A stretch of DNA of 64,000 nucleotides from Clavaria fumosa (Eukaryota > Basidiomycota > Agaricomycetes > Agaricales > Clavariaceae), in assembly GCA_951802425.1 (NCBI GenBank), contig OX637794.1, forward strand, positions 1,364,001 to 1,428,000, given 5' to 3'. A program made the translations under genes and the position numbers. The first letter of the stretch is position 1, and each line of letters begins with the position of its first letter. The notes below the pieces were generated by a model. That model was not told the DNA's origin and did no database searches. It was given only the letters and a program-made list of their open reading frames with translations. Positions 35,330-46,500 of the stretch are shown piece by piece.

Positions 35330-35480
35330 AGTGAGAGACAGAGGCAGAGAGGGAGAGGGAGGGCAGAGGCAGAGAGGGAGAGGGAGAGAGGGAGAGGGAG
35401 AGCAGGGGCAGGGAGAGAGAGCAGGGGCAGAGGCAGAGAGGGAGAGAGAGGGAGAGAGGGAGAGAGAGAGAGGGATGAGA
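35330..35480 (+). repeat. GAGAGG/GGCAGA purine microsatellite
   Basis: About 150 bp of (GAGAGG)n and (GGCAGA)n on the plus strand. Long open frames across it are low-complexity artefacts. Confidence 0.9.
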
Positions 35481-35599
35481 AGGAGACAGTACTGCCAGTG
35501 CCACTGCCACCATCACTGCCATCATCCCCCTCATCATTGCCCCTGCTATTGTCATTGTTGCTGTCTATCATTGCCATGGAGCAATGAAAGCTCTGAGCT

Positions 35600-37720
35600 C
35601 AAGGCCAGGTTCTGGTGTTGCAAATCAATGCATTGCAAGGGTGGGGGCTGTGGAACAGGTGCTGCAGGGCAGAGGGGAAGTGAGGGGGGAACCAAGTTGG
35701 GACTGGATTGCAATCCCTCACAGCCCCACAGATGTGACTTGTACCACAATGGATCAATGGATAGATATGTATTGTGAGGTACTGTTAGGGTGTCAAGTGC
35801 TTACCCTACTATGTTTAGCCTTTCTCCTTGCCTGGAAGCACCCCAAATATGTGTCTCATTAGCCTAACAAGCCTATGGCCTTATCTACATATGCCTATGT
35901 ACCAATATCCATGAAAACAACTAATTTTGGTTAGCCATCCAAAGTAAAAACTGCAATAATTCTATACTCAAAGAAAGATGGCGCTCTAGAGCAAGAACCA
36001 AGAACCGCACAAAGATGCGGTTAATACCGTTCGATTCCTACGCCTTGACAACCCTTAATTCCAAGTTTGCGAAAGGAAATAATAGTTATTGATTCCTTAA
36101 AATAAATAACATTGATCTAGAAGCTTCTTCTACATAAAGGACAAATAGTGTTGGGATGGCTAAGAAATAGAAAGATCTGAACAGACAGAAGTGTGGAAGT
36201 GGTCAACAGGCTCCTACGTGCAAGTTTGCGAGAGGGCTGGAGCATTTGCGGCTAAGATACACTGCTGCGACTCACAGGTGCAAATTTGTGGGGTATAGTG
36301 ACATAATAGGCAGTCCTGATCATGATCGGACCTTGATCGAGCGATCAAGGACCAACAGTTTGGTCCAATTCCCACAGTGGTAGGGGCAGCGGTTGGCCGA
36401 CGCTGCCACACTGCCAAATATGGACCACTCATCCATATCAAGGGAATCTACATTCGCAAACCTTCAAGTGCAATCCCTCGGCCCTCCCTCCTTCTTCCCT
36501 TACATTAGAACCTTGCTAGTACATATATAGCATAGTTTAGTGGTGAAACACATGCTGAATAAGTCTAAATGCAGTTAATTAAGACTAGTATGGGGAGGAT
36601 AAGAGGAAGCAAAAGAGGAATAGATGAAAAGACGATGCGATCGAGGCCGGGAATGCCACAGAATGTCGCAGAAGCGATTGGGGAGGATTGTGGGGTCCTT
36701 CCCCACAATTCCTGATGTTTGGGCCCCTAGGAGTTAGTCAATATGACTCAGTATGAATATTTTTAGAATATCTGGAATCTTCGAGATAGAATATCTCAAT
36801 AAGGAAGCATGGTAAAAATATGATTTAACCTGGTATGGAAACCCATTGAATTCTCCTTAATTTAGAGTTCTTAAACGGTATTTCAAAATTACTAGTTATG
36901 GAGTTATGTTGATTGTTTTCTAATGTAGTAGATACATAAATTTTGGTATAGATAGCCAACAGAACTTCGCGTTCCAGGCATCTTTACGTACCCACATATC
37001 TGTCAAACCATCTTGCAAAAGGACTAAGTGGTAGTCTAGCCCCCCAGGGAGCTAAGGACTCTTTTAGTTAAACTAAGGACTGAGTCTAGTTTAGCTAGAT
37101 ATGGTAATTGCTGACTAAGGACTTAGTCTGGTAGTGCAGATGGTACCCAAAGGTACCTATGCCTCAGGACTGCTGCCCTGTGCCAGCTCCCCTCAGCGCG
37201 GTAAGTATTGAACAAGATATGAATATTTTGGTATAGGGTACAAGGTACTCTACTGTACAATGTACCAATGTATTCATCAGAGTAAGTAGTGAATAACTAG
37301 CCAAGTAGTGAGAATTGAGGGAAGGTTTATAGAGCTAGAATGGTCTACAAAGCCAGGAAAATCTCATGAACTCTTTAGCTTAATTCTCCCTTTGCTGGTT
37401 AGCTAGTTATTCACCATTCGATTTTTGACCTATCTATGTTGATTTGGCTTAAGTGTACAATACCTATGGAGTGGTCAGTCATTGAGCCATAGTATCAGCC
37501 TGTGGAGTGATACCAGGTTGAGGCAGACTATGGGGGATCAATGGCTAAGCCCATGGGATGTTGTGACTTAGGTTACTAATAATAATAATATCTGCCCAAA
37601 GCAATGCCTTGCTAGCAGTGTTGGTTCCAATACTGTTAGCAGGAAGGTATGGAACTGGAGGATCTACTAGTCCTGTAGACCAACTGCATAAGGAATTGAG
37701 GACCTGTCTGAGTCATCCTG
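35600..37720. other. Unidentified DNA inside the inverted pair
   Basis: CpG is somewhat less depleted at about 36000-36700 than in the surroundings. A 20-bp palindrome CCTTGATCG-AG-CGATCAAGG lies at 36331-36350, and a lone B-box-like GTTCGATTCC near 36027. A short TAA microsatellite lies near 37577. No coding domain found. Confidence 0.35.
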
Positions 37721-37724
37721 ACTC

Positions 37725-38110
37725 TCAGTGACTCATTTCTGACTGCGCCCAGTACCAGAACCATAACAGGTACTCCAATTTCCAGTGGTTTGAACAATAC
37801 TGCATTTCAGGTATGAGGGCAACTAGCTTACTGTTGAACTGTGTTGTGATGTTGATGCCCACAACACCCCATGTCTTGGGTGGGTGGGGTAACTGGAAGG
37901 GGATGAGGTTGTTGAGGGTTGGGTGTGGGTAGGGCATCTGGCATTTTGCTCACATACAATGGCATTGAGCCTTCTCTGCTGGGCATCCAGTCTTTGGCAA
38001 CTAGTGCTATTATCACCCTCAGGGGTATAGCCCAAGACCCATTGAATTAGCTCAAATTGCCTGCTAACTCTCTGCTGGATGTTTAGTCTAGTCTTATTGT
38101 GATACAAAGA
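37725..38110 (-). pseudogene. Chromovirus gag fragment
   Basis: A minus-strand frame contains RLDAQQRRLNAIVCEQNAR, matching element B gag RLDAQQRRLDGILTERT, followed by a Pro/Thr/Ser-rich segment as in B. It is a fragment, separated from the E pol pieces. Confidence 0.7.
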
Positions 38111-38463
38111 GACACTGTACCACTTCCTTCAATTTACTTTTAAGCTGATCTAATAGGTGAATTTCATGTTAGTTTTTGGGTCATCTTAGCCATGATCTTA
38201 GGTGTTTTTCACTGTCTTTCACCACAAGAAATTGCACAAAATTAATTTATTGATGATATCCTGAAACTGTATTGGTTGATAATCAGGTAAATGAAATGGG
38301 TTATTTTTGGCACATATATGACCAAACTCACCTGCTGCTCTCCAGGTGGGTGTCACTGCTATCAAGCACATTTTAATTTGATATTTTAGGTGGCCTCTAC
38401 ATACTTTCAGTGATTTTAACTATATCTCCAAGTATTTTTTTAGCCTGTAAATTATGCACTCAG

Positions 38464-38541
38464 TGGGAGTTGAACCCAAGTGCTCATGGAATTGGACTCA
38501 ACCCACAACTGCTGTGTTATCCATTACACTACAGTCCCCAT
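38464..38541 (-). repeat. tRNA-derived SINE head, copy 2 (A and B boxes intact)
   Basis: On the minus strand, A box TAGTGTAATGG (38531-38521) and B box GGTTCAACTCC (38476-38466) both fit Pol III consensus, 44 bp apart. The sequence lacks a full cloverleaf, so I call it SINE-like and not a tRNA gene. Confidence 0.6.
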
Positions 38542-38864
38542 CTAGACAATGAGATTTTGTAGCTTAATGTCACTCAAACTGAGAGGTGTATCACTCAATA
38601 TCCTCCAGTTTAATATCACTTATGGTGCAGTGCGCTTAGTCACCACCACTTTTGTACAAGCAAAACTCCACCTCAGGAATTTCCCCAATTTCTTAGTCCT
38701 CTAGCCAAAATGCTTGTTTTCATGAGAGGAGTATATCTGCTAAAGGAATTGTCAAAATGTCCAAAACTGAGGGAGATATAAAAATTTCAACCTCCAATTC
38801 CGCCACCATTAGCAGAAATAACCGAAGAAGGTAAACTATGTATCAAATTGAGCTGCCACGGCCT

Positions 38865-40246
38865 TGTCAGGACCCATTCATTTTTCCTTGCCCAAGCCGA
38901 CTTCACCCACATTCACGAGCTTCCCGACGACCCTCTACAACCTCGCGAGTCCCTCTACACACTTCTGGGACCCGCTGTCTCCTTCCGAAAGCCTCTCCAA
39001 CCTCCCCCGCGCTCACACGACACTCGCAACCACCATGCTGTACTCACGACACTTCCTACTACTTCACCCTATGCGCATACTTCATCCAGACCCACCAATC
39101 CTACGCGTGACACACCAATACGCGTCTACTTCCACCAGCACGTGACTTGCCGCGCAGCACCCCCGGCACTACCACTACCAGTGCCAATACATTACCAGCG
39201 TTACGACCGTTACTTGCGTTACCAGCATTACCCACATGACTACCTGCCCATAGGTCACCTGCATCACTAGCATCACCTGCATCACTAGCATCACCCATGT
39301 GATCGCTCTTATGATCTTGTGACCTTAACACTCAAATGCACCACCAACGGTCAGCTGTATGAACACTTCAAATATGCGTCCCTTCTTCTCCTCAGTCATC
39401 TATAATTACGTTACTTATGATCCGAGAATCCCTCCATAGTTATAGCGATGTATATACTTATTTAACTAGGTCACGACCCATGACAGGTCATCTTCGCGAC
39501 CTTACCTATGCATACCTAACCCCTCGCGACCTTAGTAGAACATGCACCTAGTCACTTTATGACTAAACATACCTCGTACTACTATAGTCTTGTTGCCTGG
39601 CAACCTCTGTACTTTCCCTTTTTCATTATACTCTCTGTACGTACGTATATAAGGTCTCGCATGTACTTATGGTACTCTAGACTTGATATTGACACACATT
39701 GGTTTAAGCTTGAGGCTAGTATGCCCTTTGAGCTTGGAACCACTGCGATTGATAGGTCTTGTCTCTCTTGGTGATCACAAGATCGCCAAGACACACTCCA
39801 CTCTGTTCTAACTCACCCTCTGCGCTCCTACAACTCGCGTGATCTAAGTATTCTCTATTATTCATCTTGGTACTGATCTTGGAACCCTACAGGTTCACCC
39901 ATCGGTTGGCAAAGTCATCGCCTTCACTGACACATTTCTCAACACCGTCATGACCACCGCGATCCTTCCAACATTCTCTATTTCTTTCACCTCGTCTTTT
40001 TCCTTCTCTACGCTTCGTCGGTCGACCTCGCGACCTTCTCAGCATTATCACTTTCTCCCACCTTGTCTATTCCTTTCTTCACACTTCATTGGTCAACTTT
40101 GCGACCCTCTCAGCGTCACCCATTTCCCCCCTCCTTGTCAATTTCCTCCTTTACGCTTCGTCTACTGACTTCACGACCTTCCCAACGACGTCTTCCTCCT
40201 CTATACTTGTCTTTCTTCGCTCTTACATCTTCTCAGACGTCTTCGC
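38865..40246 (+). repeat. Family-D LTR truncated by element C
   Basis: Begins TGTCAGGACCC and follows the D LTR for about 1.38 kb, ending ...CAGACGTCTTCGC where element C starts. CpG is better retained than in the 22.7-kb copy. The expected D end is not found to the right of element C. Confidence 0.8.
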
Positions 40247-41164
40247 TGTAAGGACCATATGCGATCTAAACACGGAAACATGACAGATACCGACTATCCG
40301 GATGTTTTGCGATCCAAAGAAATTACGTGCGATACGAACCGATAACGATCCGACACCGTCCGATAACGACCGATAGTATCCGATACATGTCCGATGTCGG
40401 ACACTTCGGTCTTCAATCCCCCGTGACGATCACAGCCCACCGCTCTCACACACCGCCCACGCCTCTCTATTTCACCTCTCCAGCACGGTCAGCGCTCGAC
40501 ATACACACTATTCCATTCCCATTCCTTTATTTCATATACCATGCTGTAAATTTCATATTTTGATCCCTTTCAACCATTCAATCGTTTAAACGTTTCAAAC
40601 CCTTTGCAGTACCTTGTCCATTGTTCTTAGTACCCCTTTGCTGTACCAGCCCCACTTTCCTTCAGTTTATGAGCGGTCCGGACATTTGCTAGTTATCGGA
40701 CATTTCATTCCTCCGAGCTACTCATTTCCCTTGTGATATAACTCCTTCATGTAACCCTTCACGCGACATGGCGCTGTTCCATGTGTTTTCCGGACATTTC
40801 CGTACATTCCAATTTGCTGTACTTACAGAACTGTACTTAAGTACACTCCGGACCTCTCTGAAATACAGCTTTCTGAACCCCTTCTCTCTGTTAGAAACCT
40901 CACCTAAGCTCACCCGTCGTCGCAACCTTCGATCCGCTGGCCTCCGTCGTTGCCGGCCCTTCGTCTTATCGCACCATCCTTATCGGATTTTATCGGACAC
41001 ATAGCAGAATATCCCGGACACCGTATATTTCTATTTCTCACATATTTTGAATTCATACTCCACATCCTCAAGGGTGTTTGGTGAATCTCTAACGCCTTAC
41101 AGGAACCCCTGAAGGACTTGACTGTAATCAAGCAGTTGCAGCAAGAACCGTAATACCCACTACA
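40247..41164 (+). repeat. Element C 5' LTR
   Basis: 918 bp; the duplicate is at 48591-49508. Rich in CGATCCGATAC/TCCGATA-like short repeats near its start. Confidence 0.95.
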
Positions 41165-41168
41165 ATTC

Positions 41169-41186
41169 TGGAGCCCACCGCGAGGG
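41169..41186 (+). promoter_or_regulatory. Candidate tRNA primer-binding site of element C
   Basis: TGGAGCCCACCGCGAGGG starts four bases after the 5' LTR and opens with the TGG expected opposite a tRNA CCA end. I cannot name the tRNA. No LTR self-complementary primer was noticed for this element. Confidence 0.45.
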
Positions 41187-41553
41187 GTTCAACAAGACGT
41201 CTTCACTACCACCCTCAAGGATTCCCAGAGGCTCATCCGCTCCTCAGCCTCGACGCTCCGAACGCCTGAGAAGTCGAAACCCGAATCCGATCACAGAACC
41301 ACCGCCCTCCGAACCCCCCGGAGAAGTAATTGAAACTTCCCACCTTCTTCCATCGGACATTCCCAGTATCTCATCCATTGTCTACTCCCACACGAGTTTC
41401 ACCACTCCGGATCCCTCACTACCACAGACCTTCGAACAACCACACTCACCGCTTACACCACTTCCCCTTGAACCAGACATCCTTCATTTCCCGCCCGAAA
41501 CACCTCAGAATTCACCAGACGAAGTTCACTCACCGCCCCACGCACCAATACAA

Positions 41554-43551
41554 ATGGCCAACCAACCGAGATATCCGCTCCGTGGCGCCCACGGGGCCCC
41601 TGCCTTTGACGGAGTACCGACACACCTCAACCGGTACTTCGAGGACATCGACATCGTGCTCACCGGCGTCAACCCGGACGTTCCAGAACCCGATTTAATT
41701 CGGTACGCCAAGCACTATCTCGACACCGATACGTGTCTCCTCTGGGAGACTCTTTCACCTGACCCGGACCCGGTATGGACGTGGGATACCTTCAAAGCGG
41801 CCGTCCGACGACTTTATCCAGGATCTGATGGAGGTCGCTTATTTTCCGTCGCCGACCTGGACCGTTTCATATCGGACTCGGCCCAAAAGGGAGTTTACAC
41901 GCGCGCAGAACACGGAGAATACTATCGGGACTTTCTCCGGATCACCTCGCACTTGATCACATCACAGCGTATGTCCACAAATGACAGGAACCGACTTTAC
42001 ATCCTCGGATTTGGGGATCATACAAGGCGTCGGATCGAAAGCCGACTCGCTATCATACTACCAAACCACCATCCGGAGGATCCTTACCCCATGAATGAAG
42101 TACATGGTGCAGCTGAATTTCTTCTCTCCTCGACGTCCCCCCACTCTGCGACAACCGATCAACTTTCCGGACCCGTCCGTCTCGCATCTTCAGCCCCCGG
42201 GAGAGAAACGAAACCGGTAGTCAAGAAGGAAGAATTTGATATGTCCGCAGCATGGGCAACATTCGCTTCCACAATGGCTCGCCTGGAATCGATTTTGACA
42301 GCCCAATCTCTCGAACCGGCAAGACACTCCGCTCCCCGGACAACGAACTCTCCCGCAGGCCGGACGTGTAATTTCTGTTCGGAAATAGGTCATTTTGTTA
42401 GTGCCTGTCCGAAGGCCCTCGAATACATTAAGTCCGGCAAATGTATACGGAACACAGAAGGCAGGATTTGTCTCCCCTCCGGACGATATTTGCCAGGCAC
42501 TATCTCAGGGAACAACCTATCCGAGCGCTTCGACAAGTACTACGCTACATACCAATCCCAGAACACGCAACCGGCGACAACCGCGGTATTTGAAGCACAG
42601 CCGATCGGACAATCCGCTCACCCCCCGGACATGGAAGACGATTCGGACGAGGAAGATGACGAGAATACCGTGTTGGAAAACATGGTCCGCACCTTTGCAA
42701 ACGATGTCGCGAAGAAAGTAGACAAGGGCAAAAGGAAAGCACCCACACCCAGGAATACCGATCCTCAGCCATCTAGGTTACCGCCCCCACCCGCCGTTGT
42801 TATTACGCCGCCTCAGGTCACTCGTCCATCAAAGCCGGAGAAAATCGAACGACCCGACGTCCAGTACCATTACCAAGCTCCGATCGAAAATCCGGTAACC
42901 GTTCAACAAGTATTCGATCGCGCACTCGACATGCCAGTCCGCGTCACACCTCGCGAACTACTCGCCATTTCCGGAGACATCCGCAAAAAGATGAAGGATG
43001 TGGTTACCGCTCGTCGCGTTCCGGTCACCGCGTCCGTCGTACAGGATACGCTCTATACAAACATTACGGTCCCGGACACCTCCGATCTTGTTGTCGCCGT
43101 CGACGCTGCTCCGCTCCGCATCGTAGAAGGGATATTGGACAACCGGATCGCCGCGGAGTGCCTGCTCGACCAAGGCAGCTCAATCGTGGCAATGCGAAGA
43201 GACGTTTGGGAGAAACTCGGCAACCCACTACACTCCGAGAACGTTATTCACATGGAATCCTCTCATGGCACCATCGCTCCGACCCTCGGACTCATCAAGA
43301 ATTTCCCCCTACAGATCGGTCCGTGCACATTCCATGTTCAAATGCAAGTAGCAGACACGTTGCCCTGCGAGGTTCTTGTCGGACGACCGTTTTTCATGTT
43401 AACCGGTTCCCAAACGATTGACCATCCCCACGGGGCCCAGGACCTTATTCTCAACGATCCAAACACCGGAGAAAGAATCATAGTGCCAACGAAGGAGCGA
43501 ATCCCGATCCGCAAATCCTTGAAGAACAAGAAACCGCATCCGGATTTTTGA
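41554..43551 (+). CDS. Element C Gag-protease polyprotein
   Basis: 665 aa. The first 200 residues form a helical retrotransposon capsid-like region (PAFDGVPTHLNRYFEDIDIVL). A CCHC knuckle CNFCSEIGHFVSACP lies at about 272-286. An acidic Asp/Glu segment (about 355-370) is followed by a Lys-rich and Pro-rich linker. The aspartic protease begins near 520 with catalytic ECLLDQGSSIVAM (Asp about 539), reading DQGS where most retropepsins have DSG or DTG. It includes HGTIAPTLGLI and VLVGRPFFML, the usual ILG-type motif. The stop TGA overlaps the start of the pol frame by four bases in the -1 frame. The frame is intact. Confidence 0.88.
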   Translation: MANQPRYPLRGAHGAPAFDGVPTHLNRYFEDIDIVLTGVNPDVPEPDLIRYAKHYLDTDTCLLWETLSPDPDPVWTWDTFKAAVRRLYPGSDGGRLFSVADLDRFISDSAQKGVYTRAEHGEYYRDFLRITSHLITSQRMSTNDRNRLYILGFGDHTRRRIESRLAIILPNHHPEDPYPMNEVHGAAEFLLSSTSPHSATTDQLSGPVRLASSAPGRETKPVVKKEEFDMSAAWATFASTMARLESILTAQSLEPARHSAPRTTNSPAGRTCNFCSEIGHFVSACPKALEYIKSGKCIRNTEGRICLPSGRYLPGTISGNNLSERFDKYYATYQSQNTQPATTAVFEAQPIGQSAHPPDMEDDSDEEDDENTVLENMVRTFANDVAKKVDKGKRKAPTPRNTDPQPSRLPPPPAVVITPPQVTRPSKPEKIERPDVQYHYQAPIENPVTVQQVFDRALDMPVRVTPRELLAISGDIRKKMKDVVTARRVPVTASVVQDTLYTNITVPDTSDLVVAVDAAPLRIVEGILDNRIAAECLLDQGSSIVAMRRDVWEKLGNPLHSENVIHMESSHGTIAPTLGLIKNFPLQIGPCTFHVQMQVADTLPCEVLVGRPFFMLTGSQTIDHPHGAQDLILNDPNTGERIIVPTKERIPIRKSLKNKKPHPDF

Positions 43552-46500
43552 GAGCTGGAGCCTCGAATGTCCGCAAACCAACGGACTTACCTCCGATCAA
43601 TGCGGACACGGAAGCTATACCCAGATACGAGACTCCAGCCATTTTTCCTACTTCCGTTCACGTTCCCTTATCGTTTTCCCTTATAAACCCAGTCTCTCTC
43701 GACCCCTTCCCCTGTATCAGTATCTCGGACGTTTCTCTCGATTCCGCTGATTCCCCAGTCGCTATCGGACGTGAACCGTCGCGTCCAAATGTTGCAACCC
43801 CCTTGTACAACAAAACCCCCGAAATAAATTCCCTGTCTACGGACGCCGTTCTTCCAGTTTACTTGGGAAAGAAATATAAGAAAGTCGCGAATCGCGTCAA
43901 TCCGATCAAAGCGACAGTACCCAAAGAATTCCGGATTGTCCGACGCCGACACCCGGACCCCCTAGCCGATATGCCAACTCTTCCGACCCATCCCCCCGAT
44001 TTCACCCCCGGTCTTCGATACACTCAAAACCGGAAAGACACGCACAACGCCAACCCCACCGGATTCTTATGGCCGGAGGAAGAAAAACTCGTTCACCATC
44101 TTATTAAAGCCCAGGAAGACGCCTTCGCTTGGAAAGAGACCGAAAAAGGACGATTCGACGCAAAATACTTCGATCCGATTATTATCCCGACAGTCGAACA
44201 TATCCCTTGGATCTTCAAAAATATACCGATTCCCCCCGGTATTTACGACGAAGTTCTCAAAGTAATCCGGGAAAAGATCGCAGCCGGCGTTTATGAAGAA
44301 TCCAACTCTTCTTATCGGTCCCAGTGGTTTTGCGTGTTAAAGAAAGACGGAAAGTCTCTCCGACTCGTGCACAACCTCCAGCCGCTTAACAAAATCACTA
44401 TCGGCGATTCCGCGGTCCCCCCGATAATGGAGGTTTTTGCGGAATCATTCGCCGGACGCGGATGTTACGGATCACTCGACCTTTTCGTCTCCTTCGATCA
44501 GCGGTCTCTGGACGAACGAAGCCGAGACCTCACCACGTTTCAAACCCCTCTCGGAGCAAAACGGCTCACCTGCGTCCCCATGGGATACACCAACGCAACG
44601 CAGATTATGCATGGAGACGTCACGCATGTTCTACAAGATGAAATTCCGCACGTAACCATCCCATTTGTAGACGATGTAGCGATCAAGGGCCCGGAAACCC
44701 GATACGAGCTTCCGGACGGCACCTACGAGACGATCCCTGAGAATCCGCAAATACGACGATTTGTTTGGGAGCATTTAAATAACGTCAACCGGGTGCTCCA
44801 ACGAATCAAGAAAGTCGGAGGAACCTTTAACGGCAAGAAAACGACAATTTGCGTTCCCGAAGCAGTCGTTACCGGACATACGTGCACATACGAAGGACGA
44901 GTTCCGGATGCCTCCAACGTTCAGCGTATCCGGGACTGGCCTCCTTGCAAAACCCTGACCGATGTCCGATCATTTTTAGGGGTTTGCGGACTACTCCGGA
45001 TATTCATTAAAAACTACGCCGTACTTGCCCGACCTCTTGTCAGTCTAACTCGCAAGGACGTGCCATTCAGATTCGAAAAAGAAGAACAAAACTCGATGGA
45101 CCGACTCAAACACGCGATTCTGAACTCATCCGCCATCCGACCAATCGACTATCGCTCCGGACAACCCGTAATCCTCGCCGTCGACTCATCAAATATCGCC
45201 GTTGGTTTCGCACTCTTCCAAATTGGAGAAGATGGAATACGATATCCCTCCCGCTTTGGCTCCATTACCTGGAACGAACGCGAGGCCCGATACTCACAAG
45301 CAAAAATCGAATTATACGGACTCTTCCGCGCACTTCGGTCGTACCGGATTTACCTTATAGGCCTTCCGAAATTTACTGTCAAAATGGACGCGAAGTTCAT
45401 TAAGGGTATGCTAAACAATCCGGACATTCAACCCAACGCTGCCATGAATCGATGGATTGCCGGTATACTACTCTTCGATTTCGATCTTGTTCATATTCCC
45501 GCAGATAAGCACACCGGAGCCGACGGACTATCACGCCGACGTGCCGCAGATGGTGAAGAAGATACCGAGTCTGAAGATCACGAAGAATGGATCGATCGGA
45601 GCTACGTATTCGCCATGGAACACATGAATCGAGCACCGGACGCTTCCTACACATCCGAGACACGACTCGCCGGCATCACCCATACTCGCTTCAAAGTTTA
45701 CACAGGATCGACGCTACTCAATTCGACGGTACCACCCGAGGAATCACCGACCCCGAACGAATCTTCCGCCGTCCTTATACCCCGATCCGATGCAGCAAAC
45801 AAAAGAGAAGAACAGATTCGCAAAATTGAATCTTTCCTTCGAAACCCGATCCGTCCCTCCGGCATTGATGCAAACCAGTTCCGACGACTGGTCCGCTCCG
45901 CATCCGAGTTCTTCATCCTAGATGACAAATTATGGCGTCGCCGACCTAACGGATACCACCAAGTAGTACCTCCGGACCACAAACGTCTCGCAATTATCAC
46001 AGAGGCACACGATTCACTCGGCCACAAAGGCGTTTACGTTATCCGGACACGTATTCTAAATCGGTTCTGGTGGCCGGTGCTGGATCAAGACGTAAAATGG
46101 TTTGTCAAAACTTGTCACCAATGCCAAACTCGGCAAATCCGGAAGATCTTCATTCCACCGACGGTCGCTACACCGGCCGGTCTTTTCCGTCGAGCGCACA
46201 TTGATACTATGTTCCTACCAAGAGCCCGCGGTTTCCGACTTCTCGTCCACGCCCGATGCTCGTTATCCGCATATCCGGAAGCAAGACCGCTACGAAACGA
46301 GACCGCCCGACTTCTCGGAACCTTCATATTCGAAGATATACTATGCCGATGGGGAGCAGTAGAAGAGATTATCACGGATAACGGAGCCCCATTTATCAAA
46401 GCCCTCGATTTTCTTAAGAAACGGTACGGAATCCATCACATCCGTATATCCGGATACAACTCCCGCGCTAACGGCGTCATCGAACGTGCCCATCGATCGG

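Larger units (their letters stand above)
34530..38640. mobile_element. Inverted pair of SINE-like repeats bounding 3 kb
   Basis: 34530-35110 (+) and 38640-38125 (-) are inverted copies of one repeat. It consists of a few ~50-bp satellite units (TCACTCAATATCCTCCAGTT type), a tRNA-like head, then an AT-rich body. They could be long TIRs of one 4.1-kb element or two independent SINE insertions. Between them lie a GA microsatellite, a chromovirus gag fragment and unidentified DNA. Confidence 0.55.

Noticed and set aside
35171..35777. Gly/Arg/Glu-rich ORFs
   Set aside because: Translations of a GAGAGG microsatellite.
36000..36060. Possible tRNA gene (B-box GTTCGATTCC)
   Set aside because: Flanking bases do not form acceptor, D or T stems, so no cloverleaf.
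22676..40246. Family-D copies at 22.7 and 38.9 kb as the LTR pair of one element
   Set aside because: The DNA between is a mosaic of unrelated elements, the copies are unequally decayed, and no shared TSD exists.
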